Below, piece after piece: positions 11,512-22,284 of a stretch of 64,000 nt of DNA. The position numbers and the translations under genes were made by a program. Under the pieces are notes generated by a model. That model had not been told where the DNA came from, ran no database searches, and was given only the letters and a program-made list of their open reading frames with translations. The stretch is from Nymphaea colorata (taxonomy: Eukaryota > Streptophyta > Magnoliopsida > Nymphaeales > Nymphaeaceae). Position 1 is the first letter of the stretch; every line of letters starts with the position of its first letter. The stretch lies in the NCBI RefSeq assembly GCF_008831285.2, contig NC_045149.1, positions 13,604,629-13,668,628 on the forward strand, given 5' to 3'.

Positions 11512-12535
11512 ACACTCACGCAAGTGTCCTTTCTTTTAACAATAGGTGCAAACTCTCTTCATGTTTTCTTTCCATCGGTTTAACCCATTCTATCTTTCTG
11601 CAGCCACAATTGCTACTTTATCATCAAATTCTTCCCCCTTTGGCAGCGAGGGAATCATGACCTGCTTCCTTGATTCATCACTCATTAATAAAGAACAAAT
11701 GGTGGATAACAACAACACTGATGTATGCATAAAAATCTGCTGCTGTATTGGTTCATATTTTGTACCAAGATTGTTAAGCAATTGAAAGATTTCTTGCAGC
11801 TCATGTAAATGTTCTTTAGTTTGCAGACTTTTAGTCATATCAACCAAGTAGTCTAACTAGTCCCACAATCCTTGAAGATCACCAAGATGTTAACCGAAAC
11901 TGGTTTTCTGATCTTTTACACTGTAAATTTTTTTTGACGAACAGACTTTTAGTCATATCAACCAAGTAGTCTAACTCATCCCACAATCCTTGAAGATCAA
12001 CAAGATGTTCACCGAAACTGATTTTCTGATCTTTTTTTACACTGTAATTTTTTTTTGACGAATGAAACATCCTACAAATATTGTTTTTCTCACTATACAA
12101 TTCTTTGGCTTTTTTCCAAACTTTCTGATCTCTTTGTACACTGTAAATTTTTTTTGACAAATGAAACATCCAAGCAATATTGTTTTTCTCACTATACAAC
12201 TCTTTGGCTTTTTTCCAAATTTGTGCAGCTGTTTCAGCAAAAAGAAAACCTTGTTGAATTCTCGGTTCCATAGAATTCATCAACCAAGACCTGACCATCT
12301 GATTGGCGTCCTCCCCTTGTAGAAGGAGCTATTGTCGTCTGGTTTTGGGAGGTCACTAGTAACATATTCAAGTTTGGATATTCCACTCACAAATAATGTT
12401 GCTGATTTTGACCATGCAAGATAATTAATCCCATTGAGAAGCACTGACGTGATTTTAATAGCAGGATTAGGTTGCTCTTGAACAACAATTTTCTCAATGA
12501 TTCGATTGTTACCAGTTTCAGCCATGATGCTCACG
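11512..12535 (-). pseudogene. Copia I gag (capsid) with zinc knuckle, tandemly duplicated
   Basis: Gag packages the element RNA. I place the start at the ATG at 12535 (MAETGNNRI), which matches B at 38108. The DUF4219/UBN2-type gag region includes INYLAWSKSA and LQGLWDELD. The nucleocapsid CCHC knuckle at 11550-11512 is CTYC..GHLREC-like but interrupted by a TAA stop. The centre (11830-12225) contains two sets of local tandem duplications of about 90-115 bases, absent from copy B, which break the frame. Confidence 0.88.
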
Positions 12536-13210
12536 AAGATGAGAATAAGGAGATCAGGTTTGCTCAGGCGCCTTTCAAGACCAGCAACCACTCGTCGAAT
12601 TTTTAAAAATCACCTCCAACTCAAAAAATCCCCAAAATTGGTCAGCAAGTAGCTAATACCCTCAGGAGCAGACACCCAATCTCCCAGCTCAAGCTCAGCT
12701 TCCCAGAAAAAACGCATTAAGAATTTATCCTTCAGGAAATCTCAGTCACAGAGTGTAGTAGAACAGGGTCTCCCTTCTCAGGACCTTGCAGTACTAAAAA
12801 ATTCGTAGAAAATCAACCGTTAGTTCATTTTCTCTGAAATTTGGACTAAAGATCAACAAGATGAAGGGGAAGGGACACTCTAATTTCAGCCCCAACGGAG
12901 CTTCCAGAAAAGTTCACGCCCATTTCTTCTAGTGCGGGATTTTGCAGTCTCTCTGTTCTTCAGAACCAGCATCGTTCCTTCGGGCAGTGATGATTTCTCC
13001 CTCGATCATGGACGAATTGACTCCAAACTTCAACAGATTGATCGTGGGTTTAGGGCGATGATGATCTTCAAGTCACCATCCATCGATTGTCCTCCATTCG
13101 CCAGATTCCAGCAAGTGATCAGAAACAGAGCCTGATCTACTTGACTCCTCGACAGAAAAACTCTGAAACTTTGGATCGAAGTCCCAACAACCTCGGCAGA
13201 AATGTTAAAT

Positions 13211-13222
13211 TCTCTGATACCA
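13211..13222 (-). promoter_or_regulatory. Copia I primer-binding site (initiator Met tRNA)
   Basis: On the minus strand TGGTATCAGAGA follows the 5' LTR end by three bases. It is complementary to the 3' end of plant initiator-Met tRNA, the usual primer for Copia minus-strand synthesis. Confidence 0.88.
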
Positions 13223-13225
13223 TGC

Positions 13226-13541
13226 TGAAATAAGAGAGAAAGAAAGACAGAGGAAACACACAGAGCTTAATGTGGTTCAGCCTGATCAATGGCCTACATC
13301 CACACACAAGACAGCACAATGGCTGCTTTCTCATACTAACAACCAGTTCTTTTACAAGTGAGAGAACATTAAAAAAACATCACCCACCTCAACCATAAGA
13401 GAAAAAAACTAAAGGTAGGAGATGATAACTGTTCTTAAAATAACTGCCAACCGACAAAATGAATGACCAGAAATTGAGACACGTCCTTATAAAAAATAAC
13501 TGATCAGAAAGACGTGCATAAAACAAAAACAATCTTCAACA
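13226..13541 (-). repeat. Copia I 5' LTR
   Basis: A 316-base terminal repeat, partner of 7850-8168 and of the single LTR at 37093-37407 in block B. It begins TGTTGAAG on the minus strand and ends TTATTTCA. Promoter and polyadenylation signals of the element are expected here but I could not point to a clear TATA box. Confidence 0.92.
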
Positions 13542-15185
13542 AATGCAAATTGCAGCCGTGATTTTAAATCAAAATATACAATTCAAAAAACTAGCAGATA
13601 TTCCACTCCATCGATAACTTGAACTTTGTGATTAGAAGGAAAAAAGTTTGAATAGAAGGATTTTGGTATCAAACTGGTTATGTGTACACCCGTATGCACA
13701 AAACATTGCGCACAGAGATGTACAATGACCAAAACATGCCCATGTCTAAAAAAAAGTCTTTTAGAAGGATAAAGACAATGATTGTAAAAAAAAGTCTAAA
13801 ATGCATATTATACATTACTTTGAAAAACCTTTTGAAAATACCTTAATCCCCTTTCTTTTTTTCCTTGGGTGCATACTCGTGGGTGCATAGGAGAGTGCAC
13901 AACTCGATCCTGGATTTGGAGGGAAGAAAAAGTAAATGAAAGAAGGTGTGGTGTTTGGATAGAAGGAAATAAAGAAGGAAAAGGGAATGATTGCAGATCG
14001 TTTTGTTTGGATAGAGGCGAATGAAAATGAGAGGAAAGGTTTAATGGAAAGATAAGTTCAACTCCAATCAATCCAAAATTGGTCAGAATTGAGGGAAATA
14101 GATCGGCTGTTTACAGAAAGAACGAATATAGCCAATGATTTCTCTCTTTTGGCCTCTCTCTCTCTCTCTACATATATATATTTAACTAGGTGAAGGAGAC
14201 CATTGATTGTTGATGGTAGCAGTGTCTTTCTAATCGGTCATATTTATTGCAGATTCCAATTTTTTAGACAGGGCCAGAGCCAGGGCCGGTAAGGGAGGGG
14301 CTGTGGGCCAACTTTAACTTTTTTATTTACATGTACATTTAGAATATATATATATTTTTCCTACATAAAAGTTTTGACTAAAAAATGATCTTTCTACTTT
14401 GGTCAAAATTTTGATACTATAATCCAACTTTGTTGAACAACATGGTCGACAAGAATTATTTCGTGTTAAATTGATTTGTTTATGTATTCTCTCGGTCTGC
14501 CTTAATTTTTACTTGCATCTTTGTCCCTTGATGTACTGCTGCAGAATTTAAAGAGAAGTATTTATATCATAAAGCTTTCGCATAAAAGCATGATCAGGTT
14601 ACCTTTTTATGGAGCCATGGTTCATTAGACTGTTCTAGAACTATTAAAAATTGATAAGATACATTGATATTTTCATCATAAAAAAATTCACAAAATTATA
14701 AACTTATTAACAGTCAGTAACTAATATGTATGCGACATGTATGCGACAGATGCAAGTTTGACCAAGTTTGTCCAACCTTATCCTCTTTTAAAATAGAGGG
14801 ATCTAGAGATACATTTGTTTCACATATTTTTTAAAAATAAATGTATGAAAATAACATTATTGGGCATTATTGTAAACAAACATAAACTTTTAACAATTTC
14901 TTTTCTTTCCTTTCCCTCTTATCCAAACAACCTCTGTCAAAACCTAATGTTAACAAAAGAAAAATTCTTGAAGAGTTATTCAATTTCAAGAAGCTGGTTT
15001 TCTTCTTGTGGATTTTCAGTCTGATACCCATCCACAAAAGTTTATTGACAAGGATGTCACTTAGTTCCAAAAAAAACTTCTCAGGACATCAGAACTAAAG
15101 ATGCCCTTAAGAAACACTTCATAAAAAAGAGCAATGTGTTGTTTGGAAGGCATTGTTTCATGAATGTGTCCTATAATTTTTAGAA
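13542..15185. other. Intergenic DNA with MITE-like relics between two Copia elements
   Basis: No gene is supported. Two places read GTTTGGATAGA-like or its complement next to A/G-rich or C/T-rich strings (about 13950-14050 and 14880-14940), typical of decayed non-autonomous DNA transposons. A short TC then TA microsatellite occurs at 14154-14181. The stretch is matched in reverse complement by 35572-37092 in block B. In B the C/T-rich strand gives open frames that are low-complexity and not credible proteins. Confidence 0.5.
14263..14445. mobile_element. Small non-autonomous element, GGGGC(A/G)GAGCC family
   Basis: One edge reads AGGGCCAGAGCCAGGGCCGG and the interior includes TTTTGACTAAAAAATGA and TTTGATACTATAATCCA. 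The B counterpart at 36166-36363 is better preserved: it starts GGGGCAGAGTCAGGATTTTT, continues GAATTATAGTATCAAAATTTT and ends in GGCCTTGGCACTGGCCCG. Elements of this look are very common in plant genomes and carry no coding capacity. Termini are only loosely inverted, so the superfamily is unassigned. Confidence 0.55.
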
Positions 15186-15460
15186 TGAAGTCTGTTGATT
15201 CTAGATCCACTAGTCATGGTATTTCCATGATTAGTTGGATAGTGTTGCTTATATTAAAAGTTGCCGATAATGAATCTTTCCATAATTTCTTACCCATTCT
15301 CCTTGTAACTGTTGTATTCACTCACTATAAAGAGATGATTGTAGAGTGAAACAACATAGAGAAGTATATTACAATGAGTTCTCTCCTGTTTCCCATGGAT
15401 GAAGATACTCATGCCGAACAACGTATATTCTTTGTTCTCTAATTTATCTTTCTCATCTTT
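15186..15460 (+). repeat. Copia II 5' LTR, truncated
   Basis: About 275 bases match the 3' LTR of the B copy (31160-30781, minus strand) from TTGATTCTAGATCC to the end at ATCTTTA. The first 35-40 bases of the LTR, beginning TGTTGAGACAG in B, are missing. The end directly abuts the primer-binding site. It still contains a CACTATAAAGA string near 15323-15333 that could be the LTR TATA box. Confidence 0.85.
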
Positions 15461-15461
15461 A

Positions 15462-15473
15462 TGGTATCAGAGC
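15462..15473 (+). promoter_or_regulatory. Copia II primer-binding site (initiator Met tRNA)
   Basis: TGGTATCAGAGC is a perfect complement to the 3' end of plant initiator-Met tRNA and lies immediately after the LTR end. Confidence 0.93.
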
Positions 15474-15514
15474 AAGGTTCATGTGATATTGAAGGTTCCT
15501 TTCATCAGTCTATC

Positions 15515-16365
15515 ATGGCAGACGGATCTCAGTCACGACAAGCAGGGGATTGGCCTCAGCAATAGTTGCAGGACAGTGTTAACCCTGCGCTCAAAATCAC
15601 TACTGAATCCTTCAGTGGGTTCAATTACATTACATGGGCGAAATCTGATAAAATTTTCCTGAGTGGAAAGTCAAGACTCGGTCATGGCTGCAAACCAAAA
15701 CCTGCTGATGATGATCCGAAACTTGCTGAATGGGAGTCAAATGACCATACTGTTATGTCATGGCTTTTCAATTCCATGGAAAAAACCATTGCCCATGGAT
15801 TCTATTTCCTTGAAACTGCCAAAAAAGTGTGGGAGGCAGCTCGGGATCTCTATACAAGCAATACAATGTCGCTCAAAGATTTCAAGTAGTGCAAGAAATC
15901 AACAAGCTTAAACAAGGAAATATGGCCTACACAAAATATCTTGGACAGCTTCGTGCCTTATGGGATGAATGGGAATCCTATACCCTTGTTGGGACTGACG
16001 TTGTGACTCTTCAGAAAAATTGCGAGGGTGAAAAAACTTTTCAGGTGTTGGCTGGACAGAAACCCGTATATGAGCCACTGTGCAATCAAGTTTCTCATGT
16101 CATCAGAAGTTCCCAAACTGAGTACCGTCTGCTCTATCATTATGCGTGAGGAAACTCATCGTCAAATTATGAATCCTCTCAACAGGACTGAGGAGATCAA
16201 TGACTCTCAAGCAGCGATGGTGTCCAAATGGAAGGTTGTTAGTATATTTTCTGGTTTCTCATCTCATCTAAACTAAAAAGGAAAAAAAATAATTGTACCT
16301 ATTGCAAGAAAGAAAATCATAGCGAAGAAAAATGTTGGAAGCTAAACAGAAAATCGAAATGAGGA
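15515..16365 (+). pseudogene. Copia II gag
   Basis: The ATG at 15515 (MADGSQSRQ) fits the expected start after the primer-binding site, but a TAG follows after 16 codons. The capsid region is then readable in shifting frames: INYITWAKSD-like sequence, then LRALWDEWESY. The nucleocapsid zinc knuckle at 16294-16335 is intact as CTYCKKENHSEEKC, a C-x2-C-x4-H-x4-C pattern. Several frameshifts make the gene non-functional. The role would be packaging the element RNA into particles. Confidence 0.87.
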
Positions 16366-16499
16366 AGGACGATGCAACGCTGCCCATGTTTTTCACGATG
16401 ATCAGAAAGAGACACCGGTGACAATGGAAAAGCTGACCCAACTACTACAAAACTTTGTCAAACAAATTCAGAAACTCCGGCTACCAACGAAAGTGGCGA

Positions 16500-17560
16500 C
16501 AATGCAGGTACATGAAGTTTTTTATCATATTTGGATAAGAATATTTGGATAATAGATTCTGGTGCATCAGACAACATGGCTGGTTCTAAAAATATTTTAA
16601 GGACATTGAAGATGTCTCGTATACAAAACCTGTTACTATAGCTAATGGGGTAAAGTTAATGTCATAGGAAAAGGACTAGCAAAGTTTTTTGAGAAGAAGG
16701 GTCCTATTGATGGATGTTTTATATATACCTGTTTTCACTTCTAATCTAAAGTCAATCAGTAAAATAACAAAGACTTATAATTGCAATATGATTTTTTTGC
16801 CCTCAAAGGTTGTGCTTCAGGATCGAATCACCGAGAAGACGATCGGTGAAGGAGATGAATTTCGCGGTCTTTATTATTTGAATTGCATAAATAAGGCACT
16901 CGCTGCAAATACAAACAAAACTGAAGGAGAAAATGGCATTTGAGGTTGGGGATTCCATCAATTTGTATGTTAAATTTCTTGAAGCCTCAAATTCTTTTGA
17001 TTGCAATACTTGTGATGTGTGCCAGTACATTAAATTAATCCGACCACCATTTTCTTCTTCTAAAAGTATTACTAAGTCTATGTTTGAGATTGTTCACTCG
17101 GATGTTTGGGGACCAGCCCCTATTGATTCATATGATGTTTTTAAGTACTACTTATCTTTCGTTGATGAATATTCTCGAGTGGGTTGGATATATTTCCTAA
17201 AAACCAAGGACGAGGTGTTTTCTAGATTTCAAATATTTTACAACATGGTGGTCACTCGGTTCTGGACAAAAATCAAAACCCTATAGACTGACAATGGGAC
17301 TGCTATGTAAACAACAATTTGAATCCTTTGTTAATGAGGCTTGTATACACCACCAGACTATATGTTGAGAAATACCTCAGTAGAACGGAGTTTCTAAATG
17401 AAGAAATAGGCATTTGCTTGAAGTGACCCGTGCATTGCTTTTCCAAAAATGGAACATAACGTTTTTGGAGTGATGTGATTTCAGCAGCTAACTATATTAT
17501 AAATAGACAACCAAGATGCTACCAGGAAAATAGATCTCCTATTGAAGTTCTGAAGAAAAC
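16500..17560 (+). pseudogene. Copia II protease and integrase
   Basis: The protease triad Asp-Ser-Gly is intact at 16555-16563 within WIIDSGASDNM. The pre-integrase part follows (frame 16689-16943). Integrase frame 16933-17286 has CNTCDVCQY and the first catalytic Asp in IVHSDVWGPAPI. A TAG stop sits just before the second Asp (TDNGT, about 17287). The region of the catalytic Glu (about 17380-17430) is recognisable only across frame changes. The protein would process Gag-Pol and integrate cDNA; here it is dead. Confidence 0.87.
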
Positions 17561-18860
17561 GAAACACTCTGTTGAACATCTTAGAAAGTTTGGTAGCATC
17601 GTGCGATAAAATGTGTCTTCCTCGGATATTCTCCAACCAAAAAAGGGTATAGATGCTTTGATGTGGTTTCAAGAAAAATGTATGTATCTTGTGATGTTAG
17701 ATTTGATGAGTCACAAGCATATTTGGAAAAACGTCCTCAAGAGGAGTCACAAGTCTATTTTGAAAAACATCCTCAAATGGAGAAAATAAACTCAAAATTT
17801 AAGTCTCTCCCCCTCCCTAATGTCTTACCTATGGCTGACGTTGAGAATTGTAAAGCTCCTATTCAAGTTCAAAATATTGAAGATACTATGGTGACTCACG
17901 GCAAGTCACTGCAACTGAAACATAGCAAGAAAACATCCTTCGGGGATCAGAAAGAATTTGCCAACATCACTCACAGCAAGTTATTGCAACAGAGACACAG
18001 CAAGGGAACATTCTTCGACGATCAGAAAGAATTCGTCAACAGCCAGAACGATACGAAGATTTTGCTATGAGCAGTGCAGTTAAATATCTGATCGAAGATT
18101 GCATTAACTATGGTGCATTTTCTCATACTCAGACAGCGTTCTTCACGCAACTAAACAATATTTCTGAACCAGGGACATTTGAAGAGGCCTTTCAAGATTG
18201 TTGTTGGAAAAATGCCATAAGGGATGAATTAGATGCCCTAACAAAAAATGATACATGGGAACTCGTCTCTCTTCCTCTAGGTAAAAACCCCGTCACTTGT
18301 AAATGGGTTTTTAAATTGAAATTTCATAGTGATGGGACTCTTGACAGACATAATGCCCACCTGGTTGCTCGAGGCTTCTCTCAGATGGAAGGCACTGACT
18401 ATACGAAAACCTGCTCCAATGGCAAAAATGACAATTCTTCGTACCCTAATATCTATTGCCTGCAATTTTGAGTGGGATTTATTTCAACTTGACGTAAAAA
18501 AACGTTTTTCTTCAGGGTGCTTTACAAGAAGAAGTCTATATGAAGATCCCGCAAGGACTCAATTATGAAAACTAGAAAAATCTTGTTTTCAAATTCAAAA
18601 AAGTCCATCTATGGACTCAAGCAATCCCCGCAAGCATGGTACTCAAAGCTTAGTTCTGCCTTGATCGAATTTGGGTGCAAACGCAGTGTCTCAGACAACT
18701 CTTTATTCATTTATCATTACCAAAATAAAACTGTTTTGGTTATTGTGTTTGTAGATGATATTGTCATCACAGGTGATTGCAAGAGTATAGTAGAGAAGAT
18801 CAAATGATATCTCCATCAAAAGTTCAAGATAAATGACCTAGGAATATTGAAATGCTTCCT
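17560..18860 (+). pseudogene. Copia II linker and reverse transcriptase
   Basis: After a low-conservation linker (17663-18070) with a duplicated segment around the string AAACATAGCAAG, frame 18067-18471 contains NDTWELVSLP and CKWVFKLKF, the start of the RVT_2 domain. Frame 18565-18807 has KSIYGLKQSPQAWY and the catalytic box FVDD at 18748-18759. FVDD instead of YVDD is a mild change; copy B has YVDD (32089-32078). At least two frameshifts separate the parts, and a one-base loss near 18410 disrupts the segment before the dNTP-binding motif. Confidence 0.88.
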
Positions 18861-19179
18861 AGGAATAGAGGTAAGTCACTCCAAGAAAGGTATATACTTA
18901 TCCAAAGGAAATACACTCTTGATCTATTTAAGGAAACAGGGAAACTTGGAGCGAAGCCAGCAGTCACACCTATAGAGGTAAATCACTAACTTAACAATAT
19001 AGATCATGGAGAATCAATACAAGATGCAAAATAGTATCAAGGGATTGTTGGAAAATTGATATATTTGACAGTTAACAGTCAGTGAAGTGAGAAAATATAT
19101 GCATGCCCCCCAACGAGCTCATTTCTATGCTATTGATTGAATCTTAAGATATTTAAAAGAAGCTCTAGGACCTGGCATT

Positions 19180-19690
19180 TGGATGAAGGGAAATAGAAAT
19201 ATTGATATAGAAGGTTTTTCTGATGCAAACTGGGCTGGAAGTGTATCTGACAGAAAATCAACTACAGGGTTTTGCGTTATGGATGGTGGCAAATTAGTCT
19301 CATGGAAAAGTAAAAAACAGAAAGTGATTTCAAGATCTAGCGCCAAAGCCGAATATAGAGCAATGACAAACACCACTTGCGAACTCACTTGGCTCAAGGA
19401 GATGCTAAAGGAAATGGGTTTTTGAACAAACACGTCCTATAAAGTTGTACTGTGCTAATCAAGCTGCAATACATATAGCTGCAAACTCAGTTTTTCATGA
19501 AAGGATGAAGCATATTGAAATTGATTGTCATTTTATACACGACAAGGTTCAAAACAAAGAAATCGTCACTCCTTTTCTTAGAAGTGAAGAGCAACATGCT
19601 GATATCTTCACCAAAGCAGTTACCAGAGAAAAGCTTAGGAGCACTATGATCAACTTGGGAGTCGTTAACATACACTCCCAACTTGAGGGA
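19180..19690 (+). pseudogene. Copia II RNase H and polypurine tract
   Basis: Frame 19183-19425 shows the Copia RNase H signature: GFSDANWAGS, DRKSTTGFC, SWKSKKQ and SSAKAEYRA. After a TGA the tail continues at 19445-19690 with [22 protein letters not shown] and ADIFTKAV, which are strongly conserved in this superfamily. The purine-rich CAACTTGAGGGA at 19679-19690 is the plus-strand primer. The polyprotein is broken but its sequence is young enough to align easily with copy B. Confidence 0.9.
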
Positions 19691-19752
19691 TGTAGGCACT
19701 CATGCCGAACCACACATATTCTTTCTTCTCAGATTCGTCTTTCAGATCTTTA
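19691..19752 (+). repeat. Copia II 3' LTR remnant
   Basis: Only the last 62 bases of the LTR remain, joined directly to the polypurine tract at TGTAGGCACTC. Comparison with the full LTR of copy B shows that about 260 bases of LTR were deleted. The identical junction recurs in block C near 61770, which ties A and C together. Confidence 0.85.
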
Positions 19753-20059
19753 TAGACACTATTACCAAGGGCCCTCTTAAGTTGCCTATATAGGTGGACT
19801 GAAGGATGGATGTGTTCAAATTAATTTTTGAATCTAGTTATATTTGAAAGAAAAAGGAAATGATTTAGGAAATCTCCCCCTTTGTCTCCATTTCCCAATC
19901 AAACTCTTTTCCTGAATCACAGAAGACAGCTCTCATTAACTAGGTAAAAGAATGAGCGAGGAAACTAAAGATTGCTCTCAATTATGAGTAGGAAAGTAAA
20001 TTCATATGCTTTTGTTTTTAAATATATCCAAAAGGAAGTTATTGACTATAATCTAATAT

Positions 20060-20490
20060 CACCATAAATGAAACCATCGGCCAGCAACCCATTACTGAAT
20101 AACCATCCAAGGAAATTTAAGCTGCAGCAAGCTTGGGCTCCACTAAAACGATTGAAGAAATGTCGATATGGGTTCAGGAGAGTTGCAGTGGGTAGTGTCT
20201 CCATTTCATCCATATATACCACCGTGACCTTCCTTCATATCATATGTGTACAAATTAACCTATCCCCCTTCCTTTCCCCGCTGCAGTGGTGATCTACCAG
20301 CAACCGGTCATTGTTTCATATAAGTCATGGCTGCTTCCAACATCTTCTCCCCTTATCTTCCTCATGTCTAAATCTTATCTCTTTCATTCGACCTTTGCTT
20401 CTAAGCTGAAAAGAAGATTTACAGTGGCTGACGATGCCGGTTGGTTGTCGGCTGGAACAACATGGTATGGAAGTCCTGATGGTGCTGGAG
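20060..20490 (+). pseudogene. Beta-expansin 5' region and first exon, fragment
   Basis: Beta-expansins are secreted wall-loosening proteins. The mature N-terminus is visible as GWLSAGTTWYGSPDGAG (to about 20489), matching the start of the double-psi beta-barrel domain, and ends at G|GTGATG, a possible intron donor. The ATG at 20327 starts MAASNIFSPYLPHV, like a signal peptide, but hits a stop; the mature part is in another frame, so there is a frameshift. A CATATATACC TATA-like string at about 20210-20220 and a conserved upstream block suggest the promoter was copied too. No later exons (the HFD motif or C-terminal domain) are found. Related fragments lie at 29948-30110, 42187-42330, about 51144-51240 and 60974-61136. 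Confidence 0.7.
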
Positions 20491-20529
20491 GTGATGCTAA
20501 TTATTCTGATCTACTCATATTATACATGG

Positions 20530-20722
20530 GCAGAGGCTGTAGGGGGCAAGGGCCAAGATGCCCCCCTCATACTTTAAAAAAAAATCAAACTTTCACTAAA
20601 TTTTAAAAATTTTAATTTAAAGCATATAAAAAAAATTAAAAAGTATGTTTCAGTTCCTATTAAAATTTTGAAACTATAATTCAGCCTTTTTGCAACGAAA
20701 AATTCTTAGCTCCGCCCCTTAT
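20530..20722. mobile_element. GGGGCGGAGC-family small element in the expansin fragment
   Basis: The sequence runs from GGGCAGAGGCTGTAGGGGGC to AATTCTTAGCTCCGCCCCTT and contains AGTTCCTATTAAAATTTTG. The ends are loosely inverted (GGGGCGGAGC against GGGCAGAGGC). It lacks coding capacity. It sits just past the expansin donor site, so it may have landed in the first intron. The same insertion occurs in B (29715-29905) and C (60748-60936). Confidence 0.55.
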
Positions 20723-21528
20723 TATGTACTTCTATGAATAATATAATAAAGTGTGAGGATGATGAGTAGAAATAGTACAAGGAGGATTTTGTGCTGTAAC
20801 TTATGTCAGCATGAATGGCGTTACAGTACTTAATCTTGAGCTAACGTTTTAGTGAGGTACCTTGACAATATATCTCTTCATGGATGAATTTTTGCCTGAG
20901 AACTATATTTTTGCCCCTAAAAAATAAACATTTTTTATATGGTTGTAACATTACTGTTGTTTGAATTGGCCCATTCAAAATCAATATGTGCCAAGCCAAT
21001 TCGGCTCATACACCGATACATAGATGCCACTTGTTGCCCATGGATACTAGCACTTATTACTTTTAAATATTTTTTTTTATATAAAATGCCCAAGAAGAGT
21101 TGTTGATGGACACATTAGATCCCAGCTTGCTTTAAGGGCAACCCTATAATAGTGAAGGATAGTTAGCCTTTTGTGTAGATTCTTATATAGATGTTAGTGC
21201 AAAGTCTTATATAGATGTTCTGGCAGTAGGAATGTCAACAGATCTGATTTGAATCAGATATGTCATTAGTTATATCCGCTTTTTTGGATATTCACATATT
21301 CAGATTCAAATACAAATAAAAAAAGTTGTATCTGATTCCCACTTCCAAAGGTACGTGTCATGCATATGGGTCTGTGCTTGGGCACATATGCGTAGGCCAA
21401 TTTTGATATATGTCAGTTCAATGGGAAAGAGATATATATAAATATATATACTTTAGTAAATTGATATGTCCATTTCCACTAAAATGCCAATCAGATCAAG
21501 GAATGTCACGAGTTAGGGTTAAAGCTGA
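20723..21528. other. Intergenic sequence, no gene seen
   Basis: AT-rich DNA without a credible reading frame. A 14-base string CTTATATAGATGTT occurs twice at about 21181-21222. Position 21157 is the point matched by the first base after the assembly gap (29287, reverse complement). Confidence 0.6.
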
Positions 21529-22126
21529 TTGTACTGCGATATGAACGAGTTAGGGTTAAAGCTGATTAATAAATGTATCAAGGAGGGGCGGTGGGTTGAG
21601 ATCTGGTAAACCAACGTCGCGGGGTCCCGTTTGAAGCCATATTTCCACCTTGAAAATACTCCAAAAAGCCACAAAAAATTTCCAATCCCACTCAACTCGG
21701 AAACGATGTCTAGAGAATCCCCGGGAACCTTCATCCAGAATCCACTTGTTACCAGCCCCATGAGCCCTCCGATCCTCAAACTGGAAGCCAGAGAGAAAGA
21801 GGGATTGGAGGGAGCCCTCCCATCCAGAATAGGCTCTATCTCTGTCTTCTCTTCCTCTCTCTCTGGATTCCAGTTTGAGGATCGGAGGGCTCGTGGGGCT
21901 GGTAACGAGCGGATTCTGGATGAAGGTTGCCAGGGGATTCTGTAGACGTCGTTTCAGAGTTGAGTGGGATTGGAAATTTTTTGCGGCTTTTTGGAGTATT
22001 TTCAAGGTGGAAATAAGGCTTCAAACAGGACCCCGCGACGTTGGTTTACCAGATCTCAACCCACCGCCCCTCCTTGATACATTTATTAATCAGCTTTAAC
22101 CCTAACTCGTTCATATCACAGTACAA
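21529..22126. mobile_element. Palindromic element 1: about 270-base terminal inverted repeats
   Basis: The left end TTGTACTGCGATATGAACGA is matched in inverse by the right end, which reads TTGTACTGTGATATGAACGA on the minus strand. The inverted match continues inward for roughly 270 bases on each side to a short centre near 21810-21850. Long terminal inverted repeats filling nearly the whole element suggest a foldback or Mutator-like MITE. Both strands give similar open frames of about 100 codons, as expected from a palindrome, so these are not taken as genes. No flanking duplication is clear; an extra partial copy of the end (GAGTTAGGGTTAAAGCTGAT) precedes the left edge. Confidence 0.75.
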
Positions 22127-22284
22127 GAGGAGGGAGCAGCGGCTCTGCGCCTGCTCCCTCTCTCTCTCCTCAGATTGATTATTGACGCCTTTTTCTTTTG
22201 TTTAAATGTACTAATTAGGACATAAATAATTTGACCAGACGGAAAATAATAATGAAATGCAGGAGAAAAAATGATGCAAAAATG

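Larger units (their letters stand above)
7850..13541 (-). mobile_element. Copia I: LTR retrotransposon with both LTRs, degenerate
   Basis: A Ty1/Copia element lies on the minus strand, about 5.7 kb between LTR outer edges. It has the Copia order: gag with zinc knuckle, protease, integrase, reverse transcriptase, RNase H. Both LTRs start TGTTGAAG and end TTATTTCA. A primer-binding site for initiator-Met tRNA and a purine-rich tract lie at the expected inner borders. The coding region is broken into at least six frames by stops and frameshifts, and a protease active-site residue is changed, so it cannot move by itself. The flanking 5-mers (TTTAT left, AATGC right) do not match, so no target-site duplication is visible. 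Copy B keeps the 5' LTR, gag and protease of the same insertion, so it predates the duplication. Confidence 0.93.
15186..19752 (+). mobile_element. Copia II: LTR retrotransposon, degenerate
   Basis: A second Ty1/Copia element, on the plus strand and of a different family from Copia I. Gag, protease, integrase, RT and RNase H domains follow in order but each is broken by stops or frameshifts. The 5' LTR has lost its first part; the 3' LTR is reduced to about 62 bases by a deletion just after the polypurine tract. Its paralogue in block B (30781 to about 35572, minus strand) has a complete 3' LTR but a truncated 5' LTR. The same damaged 3' end occurs again in block C. Confidence 0.92.

Noticed and set aside
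7850-13541. Five-base target-site duplication for Copia I
   Set aside because: TTTAT on the left and AATGC on the right do not match.
13808-14071. Minus-strand Ser/Pro/Phe-rich frame, also present in B at 36580-36828
   Set aside because: Conservation is explained by the A/B duplication, and the composition reflects a C/T-rich strand with MITE-like strings.
21556-22005. Open frames of 104-149 codons on both strands of palindromic element 1
   Set aside because: The frames mirror each other because the DNA is a palindrome, and they have no family motifs. They reflect the inverted repeat rather than a gene.
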